A DNA stretch of 64,000 nt from Cohnella herbarum (GTDB lineage Bacteria > Bacillota > Bacilli > Paenibacillales > Paenibacillaceae): assembly GCF_012849095.1 (NCBI RefSeq), contig NZ_CP051680.1, positions 1,364,001 to 1,428,000 on the forward strand, given 5' to 3'. The position numbers and the translations under genes are program-made. Of the stretch, positions 1-8,395 are shown one piece after another; position 1 is the first letter of the stretch, and every line of letters starts with the position of its first letter. Under the pieces are notes generated by a model, which worked only from the letters and a program-made list of their open reading frames with translations, was not told the DNA's origin and ran no database searches.

Positions 1-490
1 AGTGATACCGAGTTCGCGTGAACCACCCATTTGAAGGGTAAAAGAGATTCTGCATCCGGAGATGGCGCATACTTTTGCGTGGATGTGATGACTTTATCAG
101 ATGTCCCCTCCTTATTCATCTGGCTTGCAAGACTGGTCTTGGACATCTGCACGAATTTGGATGCTTGCTTATCTGCTGGATTCAGTTGATACGCTATCTC
201 AAACTGTTGCAAAGCTTCCTTATTCTTCTCGAATAGTAGTAAGCATAGCCCAAACGAAAATGCCACAGGGAATCCTCCTTCCCCTGTTCTTGTACGGATA
301 ATAGCATGTTAATAGCCTTATCATATTCGTCCATATTGTTATAAGCGCGTGCCAGATGACCCGTCAGTTCATAGTCTATATCGGTGTCGGGCAATGCCAC
401 GATCTCATCTATAATCTTTTGATGATCATCGTTTTCAAACCATTTGTTTAATTGTTTCAATCGTTCTTCTTTCACGGACAGTGAACACAT
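1..490 (-). pseudogene. TPR protein, frameshifted and cut by window edge
   Basis: The first 80 or so codons from 490 encode a helical tetratricopeptide-type protein (HLARAYNNMDEYDKAINML, then WHFRLGYAYYY). The frame then closes at 194. In another frame of the same strand the protein continues without a break from about position 230 to the window start (EKNKEALQQFEIAYQLNP..., a further TPR helix pair). One missing base near 228-232 explains the switch (read TATTCGAG; an extra T or G restores the frame). TPR proteins are protein-interaction scaffolds; no more specific role can be read here, and the C-terminal part lies outside the window. It is either a recent pseudogene or a sequencing undercall. 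The start is uncertain because no clear ribosome binding site precedes 490. Confidence 0.6.
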
Positions 491-586
491 AATCTAAATT
501 CATCGACAAGTCCTAAATGGATAAAAGTTGTAATAAGACATGCTCCGCCATATAGCCAGATGTCTTTTCCAGAACTTCACAAGGCC

Positions 587-1999
587 TTAATCAGCAGGTT
601 TATTCTGCGGATTTGAGATGAAACTGTACTTCCATTCCTCTCTTTGAACCAGTGCAAAACCATTTTTGAAATCATTTACAACAGCATACTGTGGGGATAT
701 TATTATTTCTCCGTTTTTGTTTATAAATCCCCATTTCCCCTTTAATTCAACAGCAGCAAGTCCTTCACTAAAAGTCTTTAAATCATCATATTTAGGTTTA
801 ACAATTACGGTTCCACTCCTGTTTGCAACGCCACATTTTCCAGATTGTTGAATCATGATCAAGCCTTCATACAAGGGCTTAATTTTTTCATATATGGGCT
901 TCAAGATTACTTTTCCGGTTTTATCTACGAGCCCCTGCTTCAAACCGTTCTGAACAATTGCGACTCCGTCTTGAAAATCAAATACGTTATCGTATTGAGG
1001 CTTTACGATTACTTTTCCAGTTTTATCAATAAAACCCCATTTTCTCTCTTTATTCATTATTGCGGCCATACCTTCATTGAAAGACTGAGCGTCAGTAAAT
1101 TGAGGCTTAATGACTTCTTTTCCTTTTTTATCGATAAATCCAATTTTCGAACCCTTACTAAACAAAGCCAATCCATTACTAAAATCAAACGCATAATCAT
1201 AACGAGTCTTCAGGACCACCTTACCCGTTTTATCAATAAATAAAGGATTTCGATCTCGTTGATCGTTAGCTACCAGAGCCAATCCTTCTGTGAAATAGTT
1301 AACCTTAGGACGACCAACACTACCTACACTATTATATTGAGGTTTTATAATCTCTTTTCCCGTTTGGGCGATAAATCCCCATTTCCCATTTTTGTAAACT
1401 GCAGCCATTCCGCCAGCAAAAGGTTCAATCGACCCATATTGTGGGGTTACAATTTCTTTTCCGGTTTTATCAATGAATCCCACTTTGTTATTGTTGTACA
1501 CCTTTGCTATTCCGTTTTTGAAAGAATCAACTCTGTTATATCGAGGTGTTACAATTTCTTTTCCCGTTTTATTAACAAAGCCCCACTTATCGTTCTTTTC
1601 CACTGCAGCCATACCTTCGCTAAAATCATCTACCCAATCATATTGCGGTTTTACAATCTCTCTGCCGGTTATGTCTACAAACCCAATTTTCTTCTCTTTT
1701 TCGACTCTCGCAAAACCTTCAACGAATGCGGTCGCCCAATCATATTGTGGCTCAACGATAAATTTACCTGACCTATCAATAAAGCCATATTTGGCACCAT
1801 AAAGATCGTACCAGAGCTTAAGACTCCATTCTCCACCGGTGGCAACCATTGCTACTCCCTCTTCACTAAAGTCACTAGCGTAAGAAAACTCAGGTTCAAT
1901 AGGATTAGGAATGGATTCATTAGCTACCGCAATTGTTATGTTACTAAACATCATGATCATACACATCAAAGTTAATAGTCTCTTCTTCAAATGGCTCAT
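587..1999 (-). CDS. Secreted WG-repeat protein
   Basis: About 470 residues: a basic N-terminus and hydrophobic stretch ending near ANESIPNP (signal peptide), then about eleven tandem repeats of the WG type, each with a core like WGFVNKTGKEIVTPRYN (KWG/WG beta-rich repeats, about 40 residues each). WG-repeat proteins form extended beta structures and are common as secreted or surface proteins in Firmicutes; the ligand is unknown. The ATG at 1999 is used here. A TTG at 2011 is also in frame and neither has a convincing Shine-Dalgarno. No operon partner: the flanking genes are a broken TPR gene downstream and a gene on the other strand upstream. Confidence 0.8.
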   Translation of the reverse strand: MSHLKKRLLTLMCMIMMFSNITIAVANESIPNPIEPEFSYASDFSEEGVAMVATGGEWSLKLWYDLYGAKYGFIDRSGKFIVEPQYDWATAFVEGFARVEKEKKIGFVDITGREIVKPQYDWVDDFSEGMAAVEKNDKWGFVNKTGKEIVTPRYNRVDSFKNGIAKVYNNNKVGFIDKTGKEIVTPQYGSIEPFAGGMAAVYKNGKWGFIAQTGKEIIKPQYNSVGSVGRPKVNYFTEGLALVANDQRDRNPLFIDKTGKVVLKTRYDYAFDFSNGLALFSKGSKIGFIDKKGKEVIKPQFTDAQSFNEGMAAIMNKERKWGFIDKTGKVIVKPQYDNVFDFQDGVAIVQNGLKQGLVDKTGKVILKPIYEKIKPLYEGLIMIQQSGKCGVANRSGTVIVKPKYDDLKTFSEGLAAVELKGKWGFINKNGEIIISPQYAVVNDFKNGFALVQREEWKYSFISNPQNKPAD

Positions 2000-2106
2000 C
2001 TCTTTTTTCAATAGATTTTGTTCAACGACGTTAAATAATTACAATTATCGCATATTCATGAAACCTCGGTCTACTCAAAATGGAATATTGAATTCCTTTT
2101 TTTACC

Positions 2107-2178
2107 ATAAGTTCTTATCCTACATTCTAAAAAAGAACTTATATCCCTAAAACAAAAAAGCCGCGATTTACGCGACTC
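2107..2178. repeat. Hairpin plus CCGCG-type terminator-like repeat
   Basis: ATAAGTTCTT (2107-2116) pairs perfectly with AAGAACTTAT (2133-2142). Right after it, on the minus strand, a short CGCG-TAAAT-CGCG stem is followed by GC and a T-run (2155-2178). The second part is one of four related intergenic copies in the window (also 14398, 29996 and 31475). The rest of 2,012-2,467 shows no convincing gene. Confidence 0.45.
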
Positions 2179-2467
2179 CTTAAGAGAGTATAAACACCTG
2201 ATAGATACCTCTGTTGATTTTAACCAAATTCGATTGTGGATAAGACTAATCTCCCCGTTAATTATCTTGTACCCGATGTTTTGGTCTGTCGGGAATCGGA
2301 CAATGTTCTTGTCTTCGACATCTTGGCATTATTGGTATTTATGAGTTATATTGTTTAACGCAACCATACTATCACTTATTTCATAGCGCTTGTTTGCTCT
2401 ATTACATCAAGCGTGGTCTTCTCACCAGAAACATTATCAGTTATTACCGAAGTCTAGGAGGTTTATA

Positions 2468-2854
2468 ATGAGAATTAACAGAGTGTACGTCTTACCTGCA
2501 GCCCTACTATTAATTATTCTTGTATCATCAGTGTTTGCTTATCAATCAAATAATTCCGACATATACAAAGGCGTCTCTGATAATTGGAGAGTTACACTTA
2601 CAATTAACAATAAAAATCTAAGTACAATTTCATGTGAATATATAGGAAACAGAACAGATGCCATTCATAATTTCGAATACAAACTTTCAGGAGCTTCAAA
2701 TTACTTTTCGGGTTCTGAACAGAGGAACTGGACATCTGGTTACAGATATGAGACCAATACCAGCAATAATAATCTCGCTCCCAATGGAAACAACGAATTT
2801 ATTATTACTTTAACACTCGATGGTGAGTCAGAAAAATTGATATTAAAAAAATGA
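2468..2854 (+). CDS. Small secreted protein of unknown function
   Basis: 128 residues. The start is fixed by a perfect AGGAGG at 2456-2461, six bases before the ATG; an in-frame codon at 2390 lacks one. A signal peptide is clear (MRINRVYVLPAALLLIILVSSVFA). The mature part is polar and rich in Asn, Ser and Thr, with alternating pattern typical of a beta-sandwich (WRVTLTINNKNLSTISCEYIG, then a closing FIITLTLDGESEKLIL). I do not recognise the family. It stands alone between a gene on the opposite strand and an empty stretch (2,855-3,140) in which I see nothing. Confidence 0.7.
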   Translation: MRINRVYVLPAALLLIILVSSVFAYQSNNSDIYKGVSDNWRVTLTINNKNLSTISCEYIGNRTDAIHNFEYKLSGASNYFSGSEQRNWTSGYRYETNTSNNNLAPNGNNEFIITLTLDGESEKLILKK

Positions 2855-3140
2855 TCGCTTTATTCTGTATATGAGCGTAGCAGTTTATCGAGCTTGAAGG
2901 TCTGTCCTTTCGTTTTCTCCTTTTTTATCTAACTCCAAGAAGCAATTTTGATTCTATAATCTTCCAAAGCACCCCCTCTTTTGTCCATAATCCGCCGCCT
3001 TGTCACGACATTAGATTACACGACGTAGTATAATTCGCATTATTAATCCGAAACCCCTGCTGAAAAAATAATAATTCTAGATGCAAACAAAAACTCTGCC
3101 ATCGAAATTCTTCTCCTGAATTAGCCAGCATAATCAAAAT

Positions 3141-3178
3141 AGAGCGCCACCCGCTCTTCGATGAGAGGATGGCGCTCT
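3141..3178 (-). terminator. Terminator after the serine hydrolase operon
   Basis: AGAGCGCCA (3141-3149) pairs with TGGCGCTCT (3170-3178). On the minus strand the hairpin is followed by ATTTTG. It lies just past the stop codon of the serine hydrolase gene. Confidence 0.7.
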
Positions 3179-3194
3179 TCATGGTTCGGAAAGC

Positions 3195-4265
3195 TTAATT
3201 CAATGACCGCATAACTGCCCCTTCGAATTCGCGAGCCGTTTCCGCATCGGCCCCTCCGGCGTTAGCGAGATTAATCATGAGCAAGGCGACCAGATTCTCC
3301 TTAGGATCTACCCAAAAATGCGTTCCCCATGCCCCGCTCCACCCGAAACTCCCATTCGACAGAGAGGTTCCCGCTGCTGCCCGATCGGTAATGACGCGCA
3401 TGCTTAGCCCCCATGCTTGCCCTCGCGGGAAACCCTCGATTGTATCCGCCAACTGCGCTGTCCCCATAATGCGCACGGACATCTCGCTTAGAATCCGGTA
3501 TCCGCCCAATTCCCCTCCGTTTGCCAGCATCTGCGCGAATCGGCAATAGTCATCCAGAGTACCGAACAAACCGGCTGCTCCGGAAAAATATCGAGGATGG
3601 AAAAATATTTTCTGGTCCTTAAACTTCACAAGCCCCTGATCCGTACCTTCATACATCGTAACGACTCGCTGCCATTGTTTATCCGTTGGTACAAAAGTGG
3701 TGTCTTTCATGCCCAAAGGTTGAAAAAGAAACTGATGCAAGTATTGATCTAACGGTATCCCCGAAGTAATCTCGATCACTCTTCCCAGAATATCGAAGGC
3801 GGCGATTGGGCTGTATCCCGTTTGCGATCCCGGTTGAAAATCCAGAGGCACCTTCGCCCACTTAGGAATATGGATGGCCAAAGTATCCCCGAGCCCGGGC
3901 ATAAGCATCTCTTGGAATCCGATCGGCCCTTGCCCCAATCCGCAGCTATGGGTAAGCAGGTGGTGAATGGTAATCCCTCTGTCGAATTCGGGAATAAACT
4001 TGCCGAGCGGGTCGCTTAGCTTAATTTTGCCTTCTTCCACTAGCATCATCGCGGCAACTCCAATAATCGGCTTGGTCATCGAAGCAAGCCGGAAGATCGC
4101 GTCCCGTTCTAATAGCTTCCCTGTTTCAACATCGGCGAAGCCCTGCACCTTACAATGTACAATTCGGCCATTCCGCGCAACTAGCGATGCAGCACCCGCC
4201 AGCTTCCGATCTTGAATACGCTGCTCAATAAACGTTTGTATCCGACTAAATCGGCTATGATTCAT
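3195..4265 (-). CDS. Serine hydrolase of the beta-lactamase/EstB family
   Basis: 356 residues, a class C beta-lactamase-like fold. The nucleophile motif is S62-M-T-K65 (LASMTKPI), the second motif is Y151-S-P, and the family signature HLLTHSCGLG is present. The late region FGWSGAWGTHFWVDP stands where class C enzymes carry KTG and is typical of esterases of this family. Such enzymes cleave esters or D-amino peptide bonds; without a signal peptide this one is probably a cytoplasmic esterase. Its ATG overlaps the stop of the upstream esterase gene (ATGA), so it is the last gene of the sugar transport operon that begins at 8249, and may deacylate imported oligosaccharides. The substrate is not known. 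Confidence 0.85.
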   Translation of the reverse strand: MNHSRFSRIQTFIEQRIQDRKLAGAASLVARNGRIVHCKVQGFADVETGKLLERDAIFRLASMTKPIIGVAAMMLVEEGKIKLSDPLGKFIPEFDRGITIHHLLTHSCGLGQGPIGFQEMLMPGLGDTLAIHIPKWAKVPLDFQPGSQTGYSPIAAFDILGRVIEITSGIPLDQYLHQFLFQPLGMKDTTFVPTDKQWQRVVTMYEGTDQGLVKFKDQKIFFHPRYFSGAAGLFGTLDDYCRFAQMLANGGELGGYRILSEMSVRIMGTAQLADTIEGFPRGQAWGLSMRVITDRAAAGTSLSNGSFGWSGAWGTHFWVDPKENLVALLMINLANAGGADAETAREFEGAVMRSLN

Positions 4266-5161
4266 CTTAGAATTTTATCCTTTCTTCTCAGCCAAGATAA
4301 GGCCAGTTCAAACCAAATGCGGCAGCTGGCATTCATATGCGCTTCTTCGGCCGCCGAGGTTTCATCTGCCAAGGACAACCCATGAACGCCGCTTTCGAAT
4401 ATATGCAGTTCGTACGGAACCTTATTCTCGGCTAGAGCGAGCGCCCACTTCATAGAGTTGCGAGCATCGACAAGATCATCGTCCGCGGTGTGCCATAGGA
4501 AAGTGGGCGGCGTTCGGGAAGTCACGAAATGAACGGGACTTCTAGCCTTCCGTTCTTCCGGCGTTGGATTGGAATGTCCGAAGTGGGCTTGATAGACCAG
4601 CTCTCTGAATGGCTCATCTTTCTCCGCTTCCATCGCAAGCGAATGATCAACGAGAGGATAACCGAGAATTAGAGCGTCAGGCCGCAAAAGCCCTCTATCA
4701 ACATTAAATCTCTCATAAAGGAAATCGTCAGCCCAATGAACACCCAAACACGCGGCCAGATGACCGCCGGCGGAGAAGCCGACGATCGTAATTCGATCTG
4801 GATCAACGCGCCACTTCGCGGAGTCACGCCTCACAATAAGTAACGCGAGCGCCAGATCATATAGAGGCTGCGGAAAAACCGAATGAGGATTTCCCGGAGG
4901 TCTTTCATTAAGATCGGGTACGTATTCCTTGAAATAAGTCGTATACCTCAATACGAAAACTTGATACCCCTGGGCGGCAAATCGCAAGGCAACCGGCTCC
5001 GCCTCCCTGTCGGATGTGCAGAGATATCCGCCGCCCGGACAAACAATGACGGCAGGACGGTTCCGACCTAATTGAAACTCATCGGAGCTATGCAACAGAT
5101 ACGCCTCTAGTCGAACATATTCGTTATGATCATACAGCGGGATCGTAACTGCATTCATCAT
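4262..5161 (-). CDS. Alpha/beta hydrolase, acetylxylan esterase-like
   Basis: 299 residues. The oxyanion motif is CPGGGY (about residue 41), the nucleophile S130 lies in VGFSAGGHLAA, and the Asp and His of the triad are in WHTADDDLVDARNS and FESGVHGLSLA. This arrangement matches the BD-FAE/Axe-type carbohydrate esterases that remove acetyl or feruloyl groups from plant oligosaccharides. It has no signal peptide and so acts on imported sugars. It lies 34 bases after the permease gene and overlaps the next hydrolase by ATGA, so it belongs to the same operon. Start: ATG at 5161 preceded by GGAGGTGATGGTGA; the ATG at 5158 is equally possible. Confidence 0.85.
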   Translation of the reverse strand: MMNAVTIPLYDHNEYVRLEAYLLHSSDEFQLGRNRPAVIVCPGGGYLCTSDREAEPVALRFAAQGYQVFVLRYTTYFKEYVPDLNERPPGNPHSVFPQPLYDLALALLIVRRDSAKWRVDPDRITIVGFSAGGHLAACLGVHWADDFLYERFNVDRGLLRPDALILGYPLVDHSLAMEAEKDEPFRELVYQAHFGHSNPTPEERKARSPVHFVTSRTPPTFLWHTADDDLVDARNSMKWALALAENKVPYELHIFESGVHGLSLADETSAAEEAHMNASCRIWFELALSWLRRKDKILR

Positions 5162-5195
5162 TCACCATCACCTCCGCATTTCCCAAGGCTCTTTG

Positions 5196-6032
5196 TCATC
5201 CCTTAATCGCTCCCGATGTCAGTCCCTGAACAAAGTATTTCTGCAGGAAAACGAAGAGGAGAACAAGCGGAATCAAGATCATGCAGATCGCCGCCGTCAT
5301 GAGTCCCCAATTCGTAGCGTATTGACCTTGAAAGTTAAGAAGGCCAACCGTAATCGGAATCCCCTTCTCCGTCGTCAACGTCGAAATTTGAGCCCATAGC
5401 AGTTCGCCCCATACGAAGCAAAAATTCAATACGGTACAAGTAGCGATAGCCCCTCCCGATAACGGAAATACGATTCGGAACATCGTATGGAGTTCACTGC
5501 TTCCGTCTATTCTCGCGGACTCCAACAGTTCCGACGGAACGGAAAGAAAGAAATTGCGCAAAATGACGATCGTTCCTGGAAGCAACCAGCCTATATAAGC
5601 GGACGTGATCGGAACATAGGTAACGCCCAGCAGTTTCAGCTTCGACATCATCATATACAAAGGCAAGACCATGGACTCCGTCGGCAAAATTTGAATGACT
5701 AGCAGTAACCCGACGATAGCTCCGCTAAACGGAACATGAAGTCTTGCAAGCGCGTAAGCCGCGAATGTCCCCATAACGGTGACTAATACTAGTGAGACAA
5801 GCGCGATTACGACGCTATTGTAGAAGTATTCGCCTAATCGGCCGACCTCGAAAGCTTGCTTATAGTTGTCGAACAACCATTGTTGCGGCAACGCCCAAAT
5901 ATCCGCAAAAAACTCTTCGGAAGTTTTGAATGAGGTAAAAAAGGTAAATAAGAGCGGATAGATATTAACGATCGTAAACGAGACTAGGAATAGACGAATT
6001 AGCAGTCCCGAATCTAGTTTTCTAATATTCAT
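5196..6032 (-). CDS. Carbohydrate ABC transporter permease (MalG type)
   Basis: 278 residues with six predicted membrane segments and the cytoplasmic EAA loop near residue 170-190 (ESARIDGSSELHTMFRIVFPLS), which docks the ATPase. The C-terminus (QKYFVQGLTSGAIKG) is the usual end of MalG/LacG-like permeases. Together with the upstream permease it forms the channel of an oligosaccharide importer. Its start overlaps the end of that gene by 11 bases and has GGGAG in front. No ATPase gene is nearby; systems of this class usually share the multi-sugar ATPase MsmX, encoded elsewhere (known for the family, not seen here). Confidence 0.92.
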   Translation of the reverse strand: MNIRKLDSGLLIRLFLVSFTIVNIYPLLFTFFTSFKTSEEFFADIWALPQQWLFDNYKQAFEVGRLGEYFYNSVVIALVSLVLVTVMGTFAAYALARLHVPFSGAIVGLLLVIQILPTESMVLPLYMMMSKLKLLGVTYVPITSAYIGWLLPGTIVILRNFFLSVPSELLESARIDGSSELHTMFRIVFPLSGGAIATCTVLNFCFVWGELLWAQISTLTTEKGIPITVGLLNFQGQYATNWGLMTAAICMILIPLVLLFVFLQKYFVQGLTSGAIKG

Positions 6033-6942
6033 ATACGCTCCCTCTTGTCAGCTTCTGAGACAAATAGATAATCAATGACACCAACAAAGTCAACATAACC
6101 GAGATGGCAGCCGCGTAACCGAATTCGTTATAACGGAAAGCCACATCCAGCATCCGGACGGGCACCGTTCTGGAGAAATCGCCCGGCCCTCCCTTGGTCA
6201 TAGCCCACACGACATCATAGGTCTTAAAGGAAATAATAAGCATGAGCATAGTGACCAAACTTATCGTCGGCATGATCAGGGGAATAATAATCAGACGAAT
6301 TTGCTTATAATAGCTCATCCCTTCCAACTTCGCGGCTTCGAACATCGAAGCCGGAAGCGTAACGATCGCGGTATACATCAACATCATCGCGAATCCGGAA
6401 AACCTCCAACCGCCTACAACGGCGATCGTCCAGAGTACGATGCCCGGCTCCGACAGCCAAGCATGCTCAAGGCTCTGAAGGCCGATGGCTTGAAAGATTC
6501 GGTTCAACAAACCCGTATCCGGGCTCAAAATGAACGAGAAAAGCAAGCCGATCACTACAAATGGCATCATGGCCGGAGCAAAGAAAACGAGCCGATAGAA
6601 CGCCCCCTCTCTTCGCCCCGTTTTATTAATCAACAATGCGAGCAGCAGTCCCGTCAATACCGCAATCCCCGTCGAGATCACGGCAATGAAAACCGAATAA
6701 TAAAATCCTTTTAACGTAACCGGATCTTGGAATAGCTCTAAGTAATTATTCCATCCGGCGGCTTTCATGTCGCCCATCCCGTTCCAAGTCGTGAAGGACA
6801 TCACCGCGTTCCATCCGATCGGAACGAGCATCGTAAATATAATGAATAGCAGAGCCGGTACGAGAAAGGCAATCCCCAGCCATTTGGTTCGAACGTTCAA
6901 TAACGGCTTTTGCTTGGCCATATTCATTTCGCGCACGCTCAT
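6022..6942 (-). CDS. Carbohydrate ABC transporter permease (MalF type)
   Basis: 306 residues, first permease of the pair, with six membrane segments starting at WLGIAFLVPALLFIIFTML and the EAA loop at EAAKLEGMSYYKQIRLIIIP. The ATG overlaps the stop of the binding protein gene (ATGA), which indicates translational coupling. It pairs with the MalG-type permease downstream. The substrate is set by the binding protein and is not evident from the permease sequence. Confidence 0.92.
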   Translation of the reverse strand: MSVREMNMAKQKPLLNVRTKWLGIAFLVPALLFIIFTMLVPIGWNAVMSFTTWNGMGDMKAAGWNNYLELFQDPVTLKGFYYSVFIAVISTGIAVLTGLLLALLINKTGRREGAFYRLVFFAPAMMPFVVIGLLFSFILSPDTGLLNRIFQAIGLQSLEHAWLSEPGIVLWTIAVVGGWRFSGFAMMLMYTAIVTLPASMFEAAKLEGMSYYKQIRLIIIPLIMPTISLVTMLMLIISFKTYDVVWAMTKGGPGDFSRTVPVRMLDVAFRYNEFGYAAAISVMLTLLVSLIIYLSQKLTRGSVYEY

Positions 6943-8249
6943 TTCGTCGCTTCTACCCTTAACTTTTCCAATTCGTCCAATGAAGATTTTCCGCTGAAAA
7001 TATAGTTGGCAGGCATCTTCGTGTTCAGAATATCGCTAATCTTCGGCGACAGATGTATAATCTCCTCGGGTTGAATGTTGGCAATATCTTTGGCATACAG
7101 AGCAAAGTTCGGGTCGTCGGATTTGACTCCGTTTATCGTTACCGGCGCTCCGGTGTCCACGCGTTTCTGCAGCACCTCGGCGCTGGTCAAATATTTAACG
7201 ATTTCAATGGATGCTTCCGGATGGGGGACGTTAGCCGGAATCATATAACCATTTGATCCTCCTAATACATAATTCAATCCCATATTCGGCCAGCTCACGA
7301 TTTGAATATTTTTCAAGCCCGATTCTTTCACCGATTGAGCGGCAAGGATGTTTACGTTTGCTTTGATCGCTACTTTACCCGCCTTAAAGGCGATGTTAAC
7401 TTGTTCCAATGTCGTGGACAGAGCGCCTTTGCCCGGATAAACGTATTTGTCGTACAGTTCTTTCGAAGCATCGAACGCTTTCAATACTAGAGGATCTGTA
7501 AAAGGGATTTGTCCTGACGCAAACTCGCTCCTCTTAGCCTCGTCCGGCCAAATCGTAATCAGATTATTTCTCGACACCCACGGTCCCCAATCTTTATACA
7601 AACCGAGAGGAGTAATTCCCGTTTTCGATTGAATCGTTTCCAGCGCCGCCATAAAATCTTCCCAACTCAGAGGTCCGTCGGGGAACGTGACGCCGGCTTT
7701 GTCGGTGATGTCTTTATTCACTTCCAGTATCGGGTAGACCGCCGCGTAAGGAACCGCGTATACTTTCCCCCCATAAGCGCCCGCAGACAACGCATTCCCG
7801 ACGAAAGTATTTCTCCATTCCGCGCCGTTCTCATCCAGATACGGAGTAAAGTCCAATGCCATATCGGAATCCACGAACGTTTCCATGGCAGCCGGCCAAT
7901 ACATGGCTACGTCGATCGGCTCATTGGCGGCAATCGTCGTTTTCAATGTTTTCTCCGCGCTTGAATCCCAAGGTTTAAACGTAATGTCGTATTTATCCTT
8001 AAAGTGCTCGGCAACCATTTCTTCTTCTTTCTTTCCATTTGGATCGTCTACGGGAGCGATCATTAGCGTAAGCTTGATTTTCTCCCCAGGCTCCTGATTA
8101 TTCGATTGAACGGGCGAAGAAGAGGAATTTTCATTTCCGGCGGACGGACTCCCGTTAGAGCCTGAATCCGAACTGCCGCATGCAGCCAACAACATTGTCA
8201 TGCAAATGGCCACCGTCAGTAATAGGGCCGCTTTTTTATAAATCGCCAT
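6939..8249 (-). CDS. Sugar-binding lipoprotein of ABC transporter
   Basis: 436 residues. A signal peptide ends in the lipobox LLAAC, followed by a Ser/Gly/Asn-rich linker and a family 1 extracellular solute-binding fold (KIKLTLMIAPVDD..., later KGALSTTLEQVNIAFKAGKVA). It captures an oligosaccharide outside the cell and delivers it to the two permeases. The start at 8249 is chosen because AGGAGG lies six bases in front; a longer reading frame to 8327 would run across the promoter. First gene of the operon binding protein - MalF - MalG - esterase - serine hydrolase. Confidence 0.92.
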   Translation of the reverse strand: MAIYKKAALLLTVAICMTMLLAACGSSDSGSNGSPSAGNENSSSSPVQSNNQEPGEKIKLTLMIAPVDDPNGKKEEEMVAEHFKDKYDITFKPWDSSAEKTLKTTIAANEPIDVAMYWPAAMETFVDSDMALDFTPYLDENGAEWRNTFVGNALSAGAYGGKVYAVPYAAVYPILEVNKDITDKAGVTFPDGPLSWEDFMAALETIQSKTGITPLGLYKDWGPWVSRNNLITIWPDEAKRSEFASGQIPFTDPLVLKAFDASKELYDKYVYPGKGALSTTLEQVNIAFKAGKVAIKANVNILAAQSVKESGLKNIQIVSWPNMGLNYVLGGSNGYMIPANVPHPEASIEIVKYLTSAEVLQKRVDTGAPVTINGVKSDDPNFALYAKDIANIQPEEIIHLSPKISDILNTKMPANYIFSGKSSLDELEKLRVEATK

Positions 8250-8298
8250 TCTATGACCTCCTGATATATTCATGAAAATAAAAAACCGTATTGGCATC

Positions 8299-8332
8299 CG
8301 TAACGAGCGCGCTTCGTTACAAATCACATTAT
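8299..8332 (-). promoter_or_regulatory. Promoter and inverted repeat before the sugar operon
   Basis: A perfect -10 hexamer TATAAT is read on the minus strand at 8332-8327; the -35 is weak, as expected for an activated promoter. Just downstream of the likely start of transcription is the perfect inverted repeat GTAACGA - 7 bases - TCGTTAC (8299-8319), a candidate operator or leader hairpin. Confidence 0.5.
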
Positions 8333-8395
8333 ACGGTCATCTTGCGGTCGCCACTATTTTAAAAAACTACGAAATGTTTAGTTAATCTTCGATTT

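Noticed and set aside
2230..2350. Frame reading NYLVPDVLVCRESDNVLVFD that looks protein-like
   Set aside because: Only about 38 codons, no start signal, no family recognised.
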